This document shows positions 1 to 8,507 of a stretch of 64,000 nt of DNA, in pieces (the stretch's first letter is position 1; every line of letters starts with the position of its first letter). The position numbers and the translations under genes were made by a program. Under the pieces are notes generated by a model that was given only the letters and a program-made list of their open reading frames with translations, had not been told where the DNA came from and did no database searches. This DNA comes from an uncultured Candidatus Melainabacteria bacterium (lineage in GTDB: Bacteria > Cyanobacteriota > Vampirovibrionia > Gastranaerophilales > Gastranaerophilaceae): positions 77,289 to 141,288 of the forward strand of contig CAKVCZ010000004.1 in assembly GCA_934726055.1 (NCBI GenBank). Direction: 5' to 3'.

Positions 1-470
1 TTGCCGGTATGGCATTTGCAAATTCTTTCCTAGGTTTATGCCACTCAATGGCTCATAAACTTGGTGCAATGTATCATGTTCCGCATGGTGTTGCCAATGC
101 GTTGTTAATTCGACAAGTAATTAAATATAATGCAACGGATTGCCCTACAAAACAGGCAATTTTCCCTCAATATAAATTCCCTAATGCAAAGACAAAATAC
201 GGTCAAATCGCAGACGAATTAAATTTAGGCGGAAAAAATGATGATGAAAAAGTTCAATTATTAATAAAGGAAATAGATAAATTAATGAAAGCAATAGATT
301 TGCCAAATTCAATTAAAGATTTTGGTGTTGATAGAGCTGAATTTGAAAAGAATTTAGATGAATTGGTTGAACTTGCATTTGATGACCAATGTACAGGTGC
401 AAATCCTGCTTATCCGTTGATGTCAGAAATTAAACAAATATATTTAGATGCGTATGAAGGTAAAGTTTAA
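1..470 (+). CDS. adhE: Iron-dependent alcohol dehydrogenase, C-terminal part (AdhE-type), truncated by window edge
   Basis: The reading frame is open from the first base (in frame from position 3), so only the C-terminal about 156 residues are present. It shows the group III iron-ADH signature CHSMAHKLGAMYHVPHG, whose histidines bind the catalytic iron. It ends with TGANPAYPLMSEIKQIYLDA, which closely resembles the end of bifunctional acetaldehyde/alcohol dehydrogenase AdhE rather than short single-domain iron ADHs. AdhE reduces acetyl-CoA to ethanol and regenerates NAD+ in fermentation in the cytoplasm. The aldehyde dehydrogenase half would lie upstream of the window, so bifunctionality is inferred from the tail only. 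A hairpin terminator follows 20 bases after the stop. Confidence 0.85.
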   Translation, partial: AGMAFANSFLGLCHSMAHKLGAMYHVPHGVANALLIRQVIKYNATDCPTKQAIFPQYKFPNAKTKYGQIADELNLGGKNDDEKVQLLIKEIDKLMKAIDLPNSIKDFGVDRAEFEKNLDELVELAFDDQCTGANPAYPLMSEIKQIYLDAYEGKV

Positions 471-490
471 GTATATTAAATAAAAAAATA

Positions 491-531
491 AAGGGTAAAT
501 TCTGTTATATCAAGGATTTGCCCTTTTATTC
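491..531 (+). terminator. Intrinsic terminator after adhE
   Basis: The arm AAGGGTAAAT (491-500) pairs with the downstream arm ATTTGCCCTT with one G-T wobble, and is followed by TTTATTCTT. It separates the adhE end from the cupin gene. Confidence 0.6.
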
Positions 532-574
532 TTAAAAAAGGCAATTTTTTTTTGCATTTTGTTTTTATATAAAT

Positions 575-2191
575 ATGAATATTGGTATAAATAAAATTTT
601 GGTTTCTTCCATTGGTAATGGTTTAAAAAAAGTTGAAAAACAAGCTGAAGTAAAAGCAGATGCTCCACGTCAAGCATATATGTCTGCACCAACTGCGTTG
701 CGTTCATATATAAGTTTCAAAGGTAATGCTCCTCAAATTACAAAAGCTACAATTTTAACATCAACAGCGGAGGATATAACAATTCCTCGTACAGAAAATG
801 GTGGTTACATTGTTGAACCAAAAACTCAAACAGAGTTGATTTATGGTGTTGATGCAACAAAATTTTTGAATAAAACAAATAAATTTGAATATGATACTCA
901 AATTACTTTTCCTAAAAAAGCAAAAGGTACTTTGTATATTGATGGAAAAGAAGTTAAAATAAAAGAAAATTCGACAGTGTTATTAAATGCAGGTACTGAT
1001 GCAAGAGTTAAAGTTGAATCTGGTTACCCTCAAATATTAATGTCGCAACGTGATCCTGATTGGTACATAAGACATTCAGGTGATTTAAATCAACGTGATG
1101 ATTTGAGAACAAAATTTAGAGAATTAGCATCATTAAATTCTCATACTTTCTCTGGTCAATTTACTTTGGATATGTTCAAATGTGATAAAGAAAAATCTGA
1201 AGCAATTGTAAAAAAATTAGTTAGTAAAAATCTTGTTAACGAGTTGTATAACAGAAATTATCCGGGATTAAATCCAAATAAGCACAATAGCAGATATTTT
1301 AAATTTGACAAATATCCATATTGGGATTATTTAAGTAAAGATTTAGCTGAAAAAGGTTTTTCAAAAGAAGAAATGGATTTGATAAAACCTGTATATGAGC
1401 AAGTTAGACAAACAAAATGTGATACAAAATTTGCATTCAAGAATGTAAATAATGGCATTGATGACAAAACTCTTAATAAATTAAAAAAGAGTGGTATTCT
1501 ATACAATAATAAAAAACAATTAGATAAGTTATTCTGGAAACAAGCTTACAAATGTGAAGATGATCTAAGAGATTCATTAGCTATTTATGGTATTTTCGGT
1601 GAATCTGCAGATAATGTAGTAAGAGTTTGGAACGAAAATAACAAATTTGGTTATGACGTATCAGGCTTAAAATTCATAAATGATAATGCTGCTGTTTATT
1701 GTTTAGATGATAAAGTTAACAACTGGAATATGAAAAAATCTTGTTGGTTAACAAATGCAACTGCTTTATCAAGTACTCATACAACTCCATCAATTGGTAC
1801 ATCAATTGTTCAAGCAAATCAAAAAGCACCTACTCCAATGTCTGCAATAAGAGATGGTGAACATTTACACACTCATCCTGGTGATGAAGACAGATCTCAA
1901 TCAGAAATTTATATGGTAACAAGCGGTTCTGCTGCATTAACAGTAGTTCGTGATGGTGTTCCAAAAGTTAAAATATTAAAAGAAGGTGAATTAGTTGTAA
2001 TTCCACCAAAAACTCCTCACTGTGTAAATTCAGTTATGGGTGAATATGAACAAGTTGTTTCTCAAATTCCATCTGCATTCCAATATGGTTTAGCATTCAA
2101 GGAAATGATGGATTTACCAGAAGGTTATACTGAAGACCAAATGGTTGAACTTGCTCGTAAAGAATTAATTAAAGCTCAAGAAAACAAATAA
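575..2191 (+). CDS. Large protein with C-terminal cupin domain, unknown function
   Basis: 538 residues. The C-terminal part (roughly residues 420-510) is a cupin. Motif 1 is GEHLHTHPGDEDRSQSEIY (HxH, later Glu, then Gly) and motif 2 is GELVVIPPKTPHCVNS (Pro, His, Asn), so the metal-binding residues of a germin/cupin fold are present. The middle about 370 residues are unfamiliar to me. The N-terminus has no signal peptide but a low-complexity tail ending in SYISFKGN. A cupin here could bind a metal and a small ligand, or act as an isomerase or dioxygenase; the sequence does not decide which. No Shine-Dalgarno sequence precedes the ATG; a TATAAA (568-573) lies 1 base upstream, so the start or a leaderless message is uncertain. 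A lipoprotein gene follows 31 bases downstream. Confidence 0.6.
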   Translation: MNIGINKILVSSIGNGLKKVEKQAEVKADAPRQAYMSAPTALRSYISFKGNAPQITKATILTSTAEDITIPRTENGGYIVEPKTQTELIYGVDATKFLNKTNKFEYDTQITFPKKAKGTLYIDGKEVKIKENSTVLLNAGTDARVKVESGYPQILMSQRDPDWYIRHSGDLNQRDDLRTKFRELASLNSHTFSGQFTLDMFKCDKEKSEAIVKKLVSKNLVNELYNRNYPGLNPNKHNSRYFKFDKYPYWDYLSKDLAEKGFSKEEMDLIKPVYEQVRQTKCDTKFAFKNVNNGIDDKTLNKLKKSGILYNNKKQLDKLFWKQAYKCEDDLRDSLAIYGIFGESADNVVRVWNENNKFGYDVSGLKFINDNAAVYCLDDKVNNWNMKKSCWLTNATALSSTHTTPSIGTSIVQANQKAPTPMSAIRDGEHLHTHPGDEDRSQSEIYMVTSGSAALTVVRDGVPKVKILKEGELVVIPPKTPHCVNSVMGEYEQVVSQIPSAFQYGLAFKEMMDLPEGYTEDQMVELARKELIKAQENK

Positions 2192-2222
2192 TAATTATTT
2201 ATAAAATAATATAGGGTGAATT

Positions 2223-2729
2223 TTGAAAATATTTAATAGTATTGTTTATGTAATTGTTTTGTTACTGATTTCTTTAAATGTAACTGCATGTACTTATGAA
2301 AAAATCGGTTCATTAAATAAGAATCAAATAGCAAACCCATGGACTGATTGCAAAAACGATTTTAATAAAGCTGCAAGCATTGCAGGGTTTAGCTTTGATT
2401 TAGTTCCATATAAGTATGATGTTCGAGCAATGTCTGATATGATTGAAGTTTCTTTTTTATTGAATGATGAAAAAGAAGTTGTTGTAAGAAAATCCGTAAA
2501 AGATATAAATGAGGGTGATATCAGTGGTGTTTATACAAAATATCCGATAAATGATGTTTTAGATTTAAAAAAAGGTGATAAAATAAATATTAGACGTGAT
2601 GTGAATGTTATTTATGTAATGTATTTTAGAAAAAATGGCTGTTACTACTCTGCTTATTGTGAAAGGGGTATGAGTGTTGAAGAAGTTGAAAGCCTTTATA
2701 AGATGATTACGTTAGTTGAATCTAAGTAG
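2223..2729 (+). CDS. Putative lipoprotein of unknown function
   Basis: 168 residues starting with TTG, supported by an AGGGTG ribosome site about 7 bases upstream. The N-terminus has a short basic end, a hydrophobic core and a lipobox-like VTAC (Cys23), so export and lipidation are likely; simple signal-peptidase cleavage is the alternative. I recognise no domain in the mature part. The gene lies 31 bases behind the cupin gene on the same strand and may share its transcript. Its last 8 bases overlap the convergent nucleotidyltransferase gene. Confidence 0.6.
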   Translation: MKIFNSIVYVIVLLLISLNVTACTYEKIGSLNKNQIANPWTDCKNDFNKAASIAGFSFDLVPYKYDVRAMSDMIEVSFLLNDEKEVVVRKSVKDINEGDISGVYTKYPINDVLDLKKGDKINIRRDVNVIYVMYFRKNGCYYSAYCERGMSVEEVESLYKMITLVESK

Positions 2730-3033
2730 TTTCTTGAGGAAATATTTTCACATAGCATTTCTCAATTTCTTGTTGAAAATATTTTGGTAGTTTATCGTAT
2801 TCGTTTATGTCAATTAAAAAAGGTATATCGCTATCTTGTAAGAGTTCTCTGAGTTCATAAATTCTTTTTGTTTCGTCATTAAAGCTTCTTACTACCAAAT
2901 CTAAGTCGCTGCCCGAGTGAGAATCTCCGTTAACACGACTCCCGTATGCCCAAATTTCTGCCTTTGGACAGTATTTTTTTAGTATTTCTGTCAATTCATC
3001 ATGATGCTTCGGTTTTAAATTAATCATTGTCAA
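2722..3033 (-). CDS. mntA: Minimal nucleotidyltransferase, antitoxin of HepT/MntA pair
   Basis: 103 residues of the MNT (Pol beta-like nucleotidyltransferase) fold. The active-site motif GSx10DxD is complete: G31-S32 and D43-L44-D45. In characterised type VII toxin-antitoxin systems MntA transfers AMP from ATP onto a tyrosine of the HEPN toxin and silences it. The gene overlaps the end of the upstream HEPN gene by 14 bases, the usual toxin-first order, so the two are translationally coupled. Family assignment is firm. Function as an antitoxin is inferred from the pairing, and a housekeeping HEPN/MNT role cannot be excluded. Confidence 0.85.
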   Translation of the reverse strand: MTMINLKPKHHDELTEILKKYCPKAEIWAYGSRVNGDSHSGSDLDLVVRSFNDETKRIYELRELLQDSDIPFLIDINEYDKLPKYFQQEIEKCYVKIFPQETT

Positions 3034-3436
3034 TTACTCTTTTTAAATTTCTTGAATCAGTTAGAAAATCTTCTATCAAGTTCAATGTTTCTTCCGCAAA
3101 TGCTTGACCGTAGTCGTGTGCAGTATTATTTCTATTATCTCTGTATTTCATCCAATGTTCAACTTCACCTTCAGAAATTAAAGTGTATTTATGAGCGTGT
3201 CTGAATATATCTTTAAATGTTAAGCTATCAATTGCTTTTTTTGATGGAAAGTAAGGAGAAAGTTTCTTTTTTAATAATTTTCCGCTTTGTTCCAGTGTCA
3301 TTTCAAATCCTTTTATTAAAGAGTTGCGATATAGTTCATATTCGATAGTGTCTTCTTTGGTTTGTTTCAACATTGTGTATGATTTTTCCAGTGTATCAAT
3401 ACATCTTTGTAAATATTCGGTGTTAATATTTGACAT
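3020..3436 (-). CDS. hepT: HEPN-domain protein, toxin of HepT/MntA pair
   Basis: 138 residues, nucleotidyltransferase substrate-binding (HI0074-like) HEPN family. The C-terminal half carries RNNTAHDY, i.e. the Rx4HxY motif of HepT toxins. R102 and H107 are the expected RNase residues and Y109 is the expected AMPylation target. The start ATG has a good AAGGAG site 6 bases upstream. HEPN toxins of this class cut RNA when not modified by the partner. The paired MNT gene follows with a 14-base overlap. No phage or plasmid genes are adjacent. Confidence 0.85.
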   Translation of the reverse strand: MSNINTEYLQRCIDTLEKSYTMLKQTKEDTIEYELYRNSLIKGFEMTLEQSGKLLKKKLSPYFPSKKAIDSLTFKDIFRHAHKYTLISEGEVEHWMKYRDNRNNTAHDYGQAFAEETLNLIEDFLTDSRNLKRVIDND

Positions 3437-3472
3437 TATTTCTCCTTATACTTTTGGAAATTTAATTAAATG

Positions 3473-3510
3473 CAATTCTTATCTTACTTTATATTATCAC
3501 GATAAGAAAT
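3473..3510. promoter_or_regulatory. Possible operator upstream of hepT
   Basis: A short palindrome TTATC-AC-GATAA (3494-3505) has an additional TTCTTATC half-site 18 bases away (3475-3482) that also pairs with GATAAGAA. It lies in the 5' region of the toxin-antitoxin operon, where autoregulatory sites are common. The region is very AT-rich, so chance is possible. Confidence 0.25.
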
Positions 3511-3542
3511 AATTATACATATATTTAGTTATTTTGTTCTAT

Positions 3543-3570
3543 TGCAAAAAATATCTTGTTATGCTATGCT
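3543..3570 (+). promoter_or_regulatory. Candidate promoter for small coiled-coil gene
   Basis: TTGCAA (3543-3548) and TATGCT (3565-3570) are spaced 16 bases apart, about 38 bases before the ATG at 3608. This is a moderate match to sigma-70 consensus. Confidence 0.3.
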
Positions 3571-3607
3571 TAAGGCAATAATTAAACAGGGAAAGGAAAT
3601 AATAATT

Positions 3608-3886
3608 ATGGTATATGCAATAGGAAGAGCTGATGCAGCTTATAGAATGATGAATACAGCAGATTCTCAATTATCATCATTACGTTCAATAGGTTCAAAT
3701 TACGATGTTAGAGTGTTAAATGAACTACAAAAACGCGATACATTGAATGCAATAAATATGCAAAAAGATGAATTAATGTATAAATTGATGGACAGATTGG
3801 ATAAAATGGATAAAAAAATAAAACAAGACAAATTTGAACGTTCAACAAGTACATTTAATAACGATAAGAAGGTTTCTAAAAAGTAG
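3608..3886 (+). CDS. Small charged protein of unknown function, C-terminal coiled coil
   Basis: 92 residues from the ATG at 3608, which has AAAGGA about 11 bases upstream. An upstream extension to 3542 has no ribosome site and was not used. The C-terminal half is rich in Lys, Asp, Met and Leu with heptad-like spacing (LMDRLDKMDKKIKQDKFE), which suggests a helix or coiled coil. There is no signal peptide and no recognisable domain. It stands alone between divergent and convergent neighbours and is closed by a strong terminator. Confidence 0.55.
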   Translation: MVYAIGRADAAYRMMNTADSQLSSLRSIGSNYDVRVLNELQKRDTLNAINMQKDELMYKLMDRLDKMDKKIKQDKFERSTSTFNNDKKVSKK

Positions 3887-3912
3887 TAAAACACAAAACT
3901 AAATATTAAAAC

Positions 3913-3945
3913 AAAACGGTCGATTTATTTTTGTTCGACCGTTTT
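3913..3945. terminator. Bidirectional terminator
   Basis: The 11-bp arm AAAACGGTCGA (3913-3923) pairs perfectly with TCGACCGTTTT (3935-3945), with flanking A and T runs on both sides. It can end the small plus-strand gene and the convergent dCMP deaminase operon. Confidence 0.8.
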
Positions 3946-3962
3946 TGTGTTTACAATGCTTT

Positions 3963-4412
3963 TTATTGTTGTTCTTCAAGTTCTTTTCTGATATCATCAA
4001 CAGAAACGTGTAGAACATCCGAATTTTCGTCTTTTTTTAAGTAAACGTCAGTTATTCCTGATTGTACGATAAAACGCTTACAAAGAATACAAATCATTTG
4101 ATGCCCCCAAATATACATTGTAGAGCCTTTGCAACGGTCTTGTCCTGCTTGAATAATAGCATTCTGTTCCGCATGTATAGAACGACAAGTTTCGTATCTG
4201 GTACCTGATTCAATATTGTTTTTTATACGGTAACATTCTCCTCTTTCGTAGCAAGATTCTACTTTTGAGGGTGTTCCATTGTAACCTGTTGCTTTAATTT
4301 TTTTGTCATCACCGACAATTACTGCTCCAACTTGTGCACGAATGCAATTAGAACGACTTGCACAAGTTTTTGCAAGGTCTAAAAAATATTCAGTCCAAGA
4401 TTTTATAGTCAT
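3963..4412 (-). CDS. dCMP deaminase family protein (ComEB-like)
   Basis: About 149 residues with zinc-dependent deaminase motifs. HAEQNAI gives the zinc-binding His and catalytic Glu; two downstream cysteines (CILC) complete the site. The insert with CYERGEC fits the deoxycytidylate deaminase subgroup, which converts dCMP to dUMP for thymidylate synthesis. I chose the ATG at 4412 over a longer frame from 4448. It has AAAGGA 8 bases upstream, lies just after the glmU stop, and begins exactly where family members begin (MTIKSWTEYFLDLA). It is probably co-transcribed with glmU. Confidence 0.85.
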   Translation of the reverse strand: MTIKSWTEYFLDLAKTCASRSNCIRAQVGAVIVGDDKKIKATGYNGTPSKVESCYERGECYRIKNNIESGTRYETCRSIHAEQNAIIQAGQDRCKGSTMYIWGHQMICILCKRFIVQSGITDVYLKKDENSDVLHVSVDDIRKELEEQQ

Positions 4413-4416
4413 ATTA

Positions 4417-5703
4417 TTAATCCTTTTTTTGTTTAACCCAGTTTTCAAAAATTTTCATTGGGGCTCTGCCAAGAGCTAAAGCCCATGCCTTTACGTTTTT
4501 TGTGGCAACTGCACCCGCTGCGACAAAAGCACCTTCTTCAAGTTCAATTGGTGCAACAAGAACAGAATTAGAACCTGTATTTGCATAATCTCCTATTATT
4601 GTTCTGTTTTTTACCTTTGTTACAGGATTATAGTTTGCGGTAATTGTTCCTGCACCAATATTTACGTGTGAACCAAGGTCGCTATCGCCTACGTAACTTA
4701 AGTGAGAAACGTTTGTATTATCTTTTATTGTGGAATTTTTGACTTCTACAAAGTTTCCTATTCTAACGTTGTTTCCAACTTCTACATTGCCTCTAATATG
4801 TGCCATTGGTCCTATTGTACAGTTAGAACCTATTTTGTTTTTACCATTTATGTAAACAGAAGGATATATAATCGTATCGGTTCCAATTTCTGTATCACCG
4901 CTAATCCAAGTAGTGTCAGGATCTACAATGGTTACCCCTTGTTTCATGAGCTTTTCTAAATTGCGTCTGTTCATTATTTTAGACGCTTCTGCCATTTGAA
5001 TTTTTGAATTGATTCCTAAAATTTCTGAATTGTCTTCAATTGTGTATGCTTGAACATTTAATTTATGTTTTACACCCCAAGAAATAATATCGGTAAGATA
5101 ATATTCTCCTTGAGCGTTATTTGTTTTTAACTCGTTAAAAGCTTGTTTTACTTTACCCCAGTTTACACAGTATATACCCGCATTTACTTCTTGAATCTGT
5201 TTTTCTTCTTTTGTCGCATCTTTTTCTTCAACAATTTTGTTCAAGGTTCTGTCTAAGTGTCTTACAATTCTTCCGTAATTGTATGGGTTTTCAAACATAG
5301 CACTCATTACAGTGATATCTGCTTTATTACTTTTGTGTGCGAATATAAAATCTGCCAAAGTTCCCGAAGTTATCAAAGGTGTATCTCCACATAGAATAAT
5401 AACTTCCCCGTCATAATTTTCCAATTCTGGGCATGCCATGCTTACTGCGTGTCCTGTTCCAAGTTGTGGAGATTGTAAAATTGTTTTTGCGTTGTTTCCG
5501 TAATTTTTATCCACAAATTCAGTTACGGCTTCTGCTTGATGTCCGACAATAACGTAAGATTGTTCAATCATGTGTGTTTCATTAATTGCATCAAGAACAT
5601 ATCCCAAAAATGTTTTATCAAAAATACAATGTAGTACTTTAGATTTATCAGATTTCATTCGTGTGCCTTTTCCGGCAGCTAAAACGATAGATTTTATACC
5701 CAT
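4417..5703 (-). CDS. glmU: Bifunctional UDP-GlcNAc pyrophosphorylase/glucosamine-1-phosphate acetyltransferase
   Basis: About 428 residues. The N-terminal uridyltransferase domain has LAAGKGTRMKS and GDTPLI. The C-terminal left-handed beta-helix acetyltransferase domain has hexapeptide repeats and the HLSYVGD...NIGAGTITANY region with the catalytic His and CoA site. The enzyme makes UDP-GlcNAc in the cytoplasm for peptidoglycan and lipid A. A first ATG lies at 5709, but GGAG is only 2 bases before it. The second ATG (5703) has ideal 8-base spacing, so I used that. It is divergent from eno and is followed after 4 bases by the deaminase. Confidence 0.93.
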   Translation of the reverse strand: MGIKSIVLAAGKGTRMKSDKSKVLHCIFDKTFLGYVLDAINETHMIEQSYVIVGHQAEAVTEFVDKNYGNNAKTILQSPQLGTGHAVSMACPELENYDGEVIILCGDTPLITSGTLADFIFAHKSNKADITVMSAMFENPYNYGRIVRHLDRTLNKIVEEKDATKEEKQIQEVNAGIYCVNWGKVKQAFNELKTNNAQGEYYLTDIISWGVKHKLNVQAYTIEDNSEILGINSKIQMAEASKIMNRRNLEKLMKQGVTIVDPDTTWISGDTEIGTDTIIYPSVYINGKNKIGSNCTIGPMAHIRGNVEVGNNVRIGNFVEVKNSTIKDNTNVSHLSYVGDSDLGSHVNIGAGTITANYNPVTKVKNRTIIGDYANTGSNSVLVAPIELEEGAFVAAGAVATKNVKAWALALGRAPMKIFENWVKQKKD

Positions 5704-5754
5704 GCCCATTACTCCTTTTCTTCTTTAAATAATATAACATAAACACTGTTACTA

Positions 5755-5783
5755 TTGAAATAGTATAACTTTTGTGAAATAAT
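5755..5783 (+). promoter_or_regulatory. Candidate eno promoter
   Basis: TTGAAA (5755-5760), 17-base spacer, AATAAT (5778-5783) in the gap between divergent glmU and eno. The eno ATG follows 28 bases later. Confidence 0.4.
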
Positions 5784-5811
5784 TGGAATGTAAATTTTAA
5801 AGGAGAATTTT

Positions 5812-7116
5812 ATGCCAACCGTTATTGATGATATTAGAGCAAGACAGATTTTAGATTCCAGAGGTAATCCAACGGTTGAAGTTGATGTGAAGTTATCTTG
5901 CGGTGTTGTAGGCAGAGCAGCTGTTCCTTCTGGTGCATCAACAGGCATTTATGAAGCATTAGAGCTTCGTGATAATGACAGATCTCGTTTTGGCGGAAAA
6001 GGTGTTACAAAGGCTGTTAGTAATATAAATAACATTATTGCACCTGAATTAATAGGTGAAGATGCCTCAAATCAGTTCAATATAGACAGATTGATGCTTG
6101 AACTTGACGGAACGGACAATAAGTCAAGATTAGGTGCGAATGCAATTTTGGGGGTGTCTTTAGCGGTTGCAAAAGCGGCATCTATGGCTTATAAAATTCC
6201 TCTTTACAGATATTTAGGCGGAATATCAGCAATAACACTGCCTGTACCACTTATGAATATTATAAATGGTGGCGTGCATGCAGATAATAATATTGACTGT
6301 CAAGAATTTATGATTGCTCCTGTTGGTGCAGATTGTTTCCAAGAAGCTGTGAGAATGGGTTCTGAAATCTTTTATGCATTAAAACATATTTTGCAAGATA
6401 GAGATTATGTTACTTCTGTTGGTGATGAAGGTGGTTTTGCTCCAAATTTATCTTCAAATGAAGAAGCTTTAGAAATGATAGTTCAAGCTATACAAAATGC
6501 TGGATACACAACAGATGAAGTAAAAATTTGTTTGGATATTGCATCAAGTGAATTTTATGAGGATGGAAAATATACCCTTGCAGGCGAGGGAAAGATTTTA
6601 TCAAGAGAAGAAATGGTTGATTTCTTGGCTGACCTTGTAGATAAATACCCAATTATTTCTATTGAGGATGGTATGGCAGAGGAAGATTGGGAAGGTTGGC
6701 GATTATTAACAAAAAGAATCGGTGCAAGATGCCAATTAGTTGGAGATGATTTGTTTGTAACTAATACAAAGCGTCTTCAGGAAGGTATATTAAGAAAAAT
6801 TGCAAATTCTATTTTGATAAAAGTAAATCAAATAGGCACATTAACTGAAACGCTTGAAGCCATTGCGATGGCTCACTCTGCCGGTTATACAGCGATATCT
6901 TCTCATCGTTCCGGAGAAACTGAAGATACATTTATTGCGGATTTGGCAGTTGCTTTAAATTGTGGACAGATAAAAACAGGTTCTGCTTCTCGCTCTGATA
7001 GAATGGCGAAGTATAACCAATTGATAAGAATTGAACAAGAGCTTGGTATGTCTGCGAAATATATAGGTATAAAGGCTTTTAGCGGTCATAGAAGTTTTGA
7101 TTCCGTAATGCAATAG
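5812..7116 (+). CDS. eno: Enolase (phosphopyruvate hydratase)
   Basis: 434 residues, the usual bacterial length. It converts 2-phosphoglycerate to phosphoenolpyruvate. It begins with ARQILDSRGNPTVEVDV and contains GDEGGFAPNLSSNEEAL with the catalytic Glu. The catalytic lysine lies in LIKVNQIGTLTET, and the serine loop and second Lys in GSASRSDRMAKYNQL. The ATG is preceded by AAAGGAG. It is divergent from glmU and followed by murA after 62 bases with its own promoter. Confidence 0.97.
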   Translation: MPTVIDDIRARQILDSRGNPTVEVDVKLSCGVVGRAAVPSGASTGIYEALELRDNDRSRFGGKGVTKAVSNINNIIAPELIGEDASNQFNIDRLMLELDGTDNKSRLGANAILGVSLAVAKAASMAYKIPLYRYLGGISAITLPVPLMNIINGGVHADNNIDCQEFMIAPVGADCFQEAVRMGSEIFYALKHILQDRDYVTSVGDEGGFAPNLSSNEEALEMIVQAIQNAGYTTDEVKICLDIASSEFYEDGKYTLAGEGKILSREEMVDFLADLVDKYPIISIEDGMAEEDWEGWRLLTKRIGARCQLVGDDLFVTNTKRLQEGILRKIANSILIKVNQIGTLTETLEAIAMAHSAGYTAISSHRSGETEDTFIADLAVALNCGQIKTGSASRSDRMAKYNQLIRIEQELGMSAKYIGIKAFSGHRSFDSVMQ

Positions 7117-7137
7117 TTGTAATTATATTAAAAATGC

Positions 7138-7171
7138 TTTACAGAATTTAATGTAGGTAGTATATTATAAT
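7138..7171 (+). promoter_or_regulatory. Promoter of murA operon, implies a near-leaderless message
   Basis: TTTACA (7138-7143), 17-base spacer, TATATT (7161-7166), overlapping a second -10-like TATAAT (7166-7171). The murA ATG is at 7179, so transcription would start within about 0-7 bases of the start codon. Confidence 0.5.
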
Positions 7172-7178
7172 AAGTATC

Positions 7179-8507
7179 ATGAACAAAAATATTGAAGAAA
7201 AATATATAGTTACTGGTGGAACTCCTTTAAAAGGTGAAGTTCAGATTGGGGGTGCCAAAAATGCTGTTTTAAAGCTAATGGCAGCTGCAGTTTTGGCAAA
7301 AGGTGAAACTCTTATCCACAATGTTCCTGATCTAACAGATGTAGAAATTATGCTTAGCGTAATTCAAGGTCTGGGAACCAAAACGAACTATGATAAAATG
7401 AATAAAACAGTTTCCATTGATGCAACAGATATAACGAATGTTACTGCCAAGTATGAATTAGTAAGTAAAATGCGTGCATCGTTTATCATTTTGGGTGCAT
7501 TGGTGTCAAGATGTAAAGAAGCTGTTGTGGCATTACCCGGAGGTTGTGCAATTGGTGAAAGACGTGTTGACTTTCATATTAAAGGGCTTGAAGCTCTTGG
7601 TGTTGATATAAAAATCGAAAATGGTTATGTTCATGCGAATGCTTCAAAATTAGTCGGAACAGACATTTATTTGGATATTCCATCTGTTGGTGCGACCGAA
7701 AACATTATGCTTGCAGCTATTTTAGCAGAAGGCGAAACAAGAATTCAAAATGCTGCAAGAGAACCTGAAATTATTGATTTGGCTAATTTCTTAAACGCTA
7801 TGGGTGCGGATATTTCGGGTGCAGGAACTTCTGATATTATTATTAATGGTGTAAAACAAGATGATTTGCATCCGATAGAATATACAACAATTCCTGATAG
7901 AATTGAAGCGGGTACATTTATGACTGCTGTTGTCGCAACTCGTGGCAAAGCAATTATTAGAAATATTTTTCCTGCACATTTGACTTTTTTTAATAACAAG
8001 TTGTTAAAAATGGGTGCAAATATTAAGTTAATAGAACCGACTGCAATAGAAGTATCTGCAAAAGGTAGATTAAATACAGTAAATTTTGTAACTCAGCCAT
8101 ATCCTGGTTTTCCTACCGATTTACAATCTATGGCGATGGTATTGTTATCCACTGCAAATGGGGTTGGTATTATTACTGAAAGCCTTTACGAAAACAGGTT
8201 TATGCAAGTACCTGATTTAAGGAGAATGGGTGCAGATATACATCAGGACAGAAATCACGCAATTATAAAAGGTGTTAAAAGACTGACTGGTGCAGCAGTT
8301 TCAGCAAGCGATTTGCGTGCAGGTGCATCTCTTGTAATTGCAGCATTAATGGCTGACGGAACTTCAGAAATTGATAATCTTCATCATATTGATAGAGGTT
8401 ATGAAAACTTTGATTCAAAAATTAGTGCTTTAGGTGGTCATATAGAACGCATTAGAGCAAATGTTCAGCAGGAATCTCAAGGAGGATTAAATGAAGCAAG
8501 AGTATAG
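7179..8507 (+). CDS. murA: UDP-N-acetylglucosamine 1-carboxyvinyltransferase
   Basis: 442 residues, EPSP-synthase-like fold. It transfers enolpyruvate from PEP to UDP-GlcNAc, the first committed step of peptidoglycan synthesis. IGGAKNAVLKLMAA is the N-terminal substrate loop. C123 in PGGCAIGERRVDFH is the catalytic, fosfomycin-sensitive cysteine (not replaced by Asp). No ribosome site precedes the ATG, while a good -10 box ends only 8 bases before it. The C-terminus extends about 15 residues past the conserved core and overlaps the next gene by 17 bases. Confidence 0.95.
   Translation: MNKNIEEKYIVTGGTPLKGEVQIGGAKNAVLKLMAAAVLAKGETLIHNVPDLTDVEIMLSVIQGLGTKTNYDKMNKTVSIDATDITNVTAKYELVSKMRASFIILGALVSRCKEAVVALPGGCAIGERRVDFHIKGLEALGVDIKIENGYVHANASKLVGTDIYLDIPSVGATENIMLAAILAEGETRIQNAAREPEIIDLANFLNAMGADISGAGTSDIIINGVKQDDLHPIEYTTIPDRIEAGTFMTAVVATRGKAIIRNIFPAHLTFFNNKLLKMGANIKLIEPTAIEVSAKGRLNTVNFVTQPYPGFPTDLQSMAMVLLSTANGVGIITESLYENRFMQVPDLRRMGADIHQDRNHAIIKGVKRLTGAAVSASDLRAGASLVIAALMADGTSEIDNLHHIDRGYENFDSKISALGGHIERIRANVQQESQGGLNEARV

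Noticed and set aside
5709..5948. 79-residue minus-strand frame over the glmU-eno gap
   Set aside because: It is antisense to the conserved enolase N-terminus and has no ribosome site.
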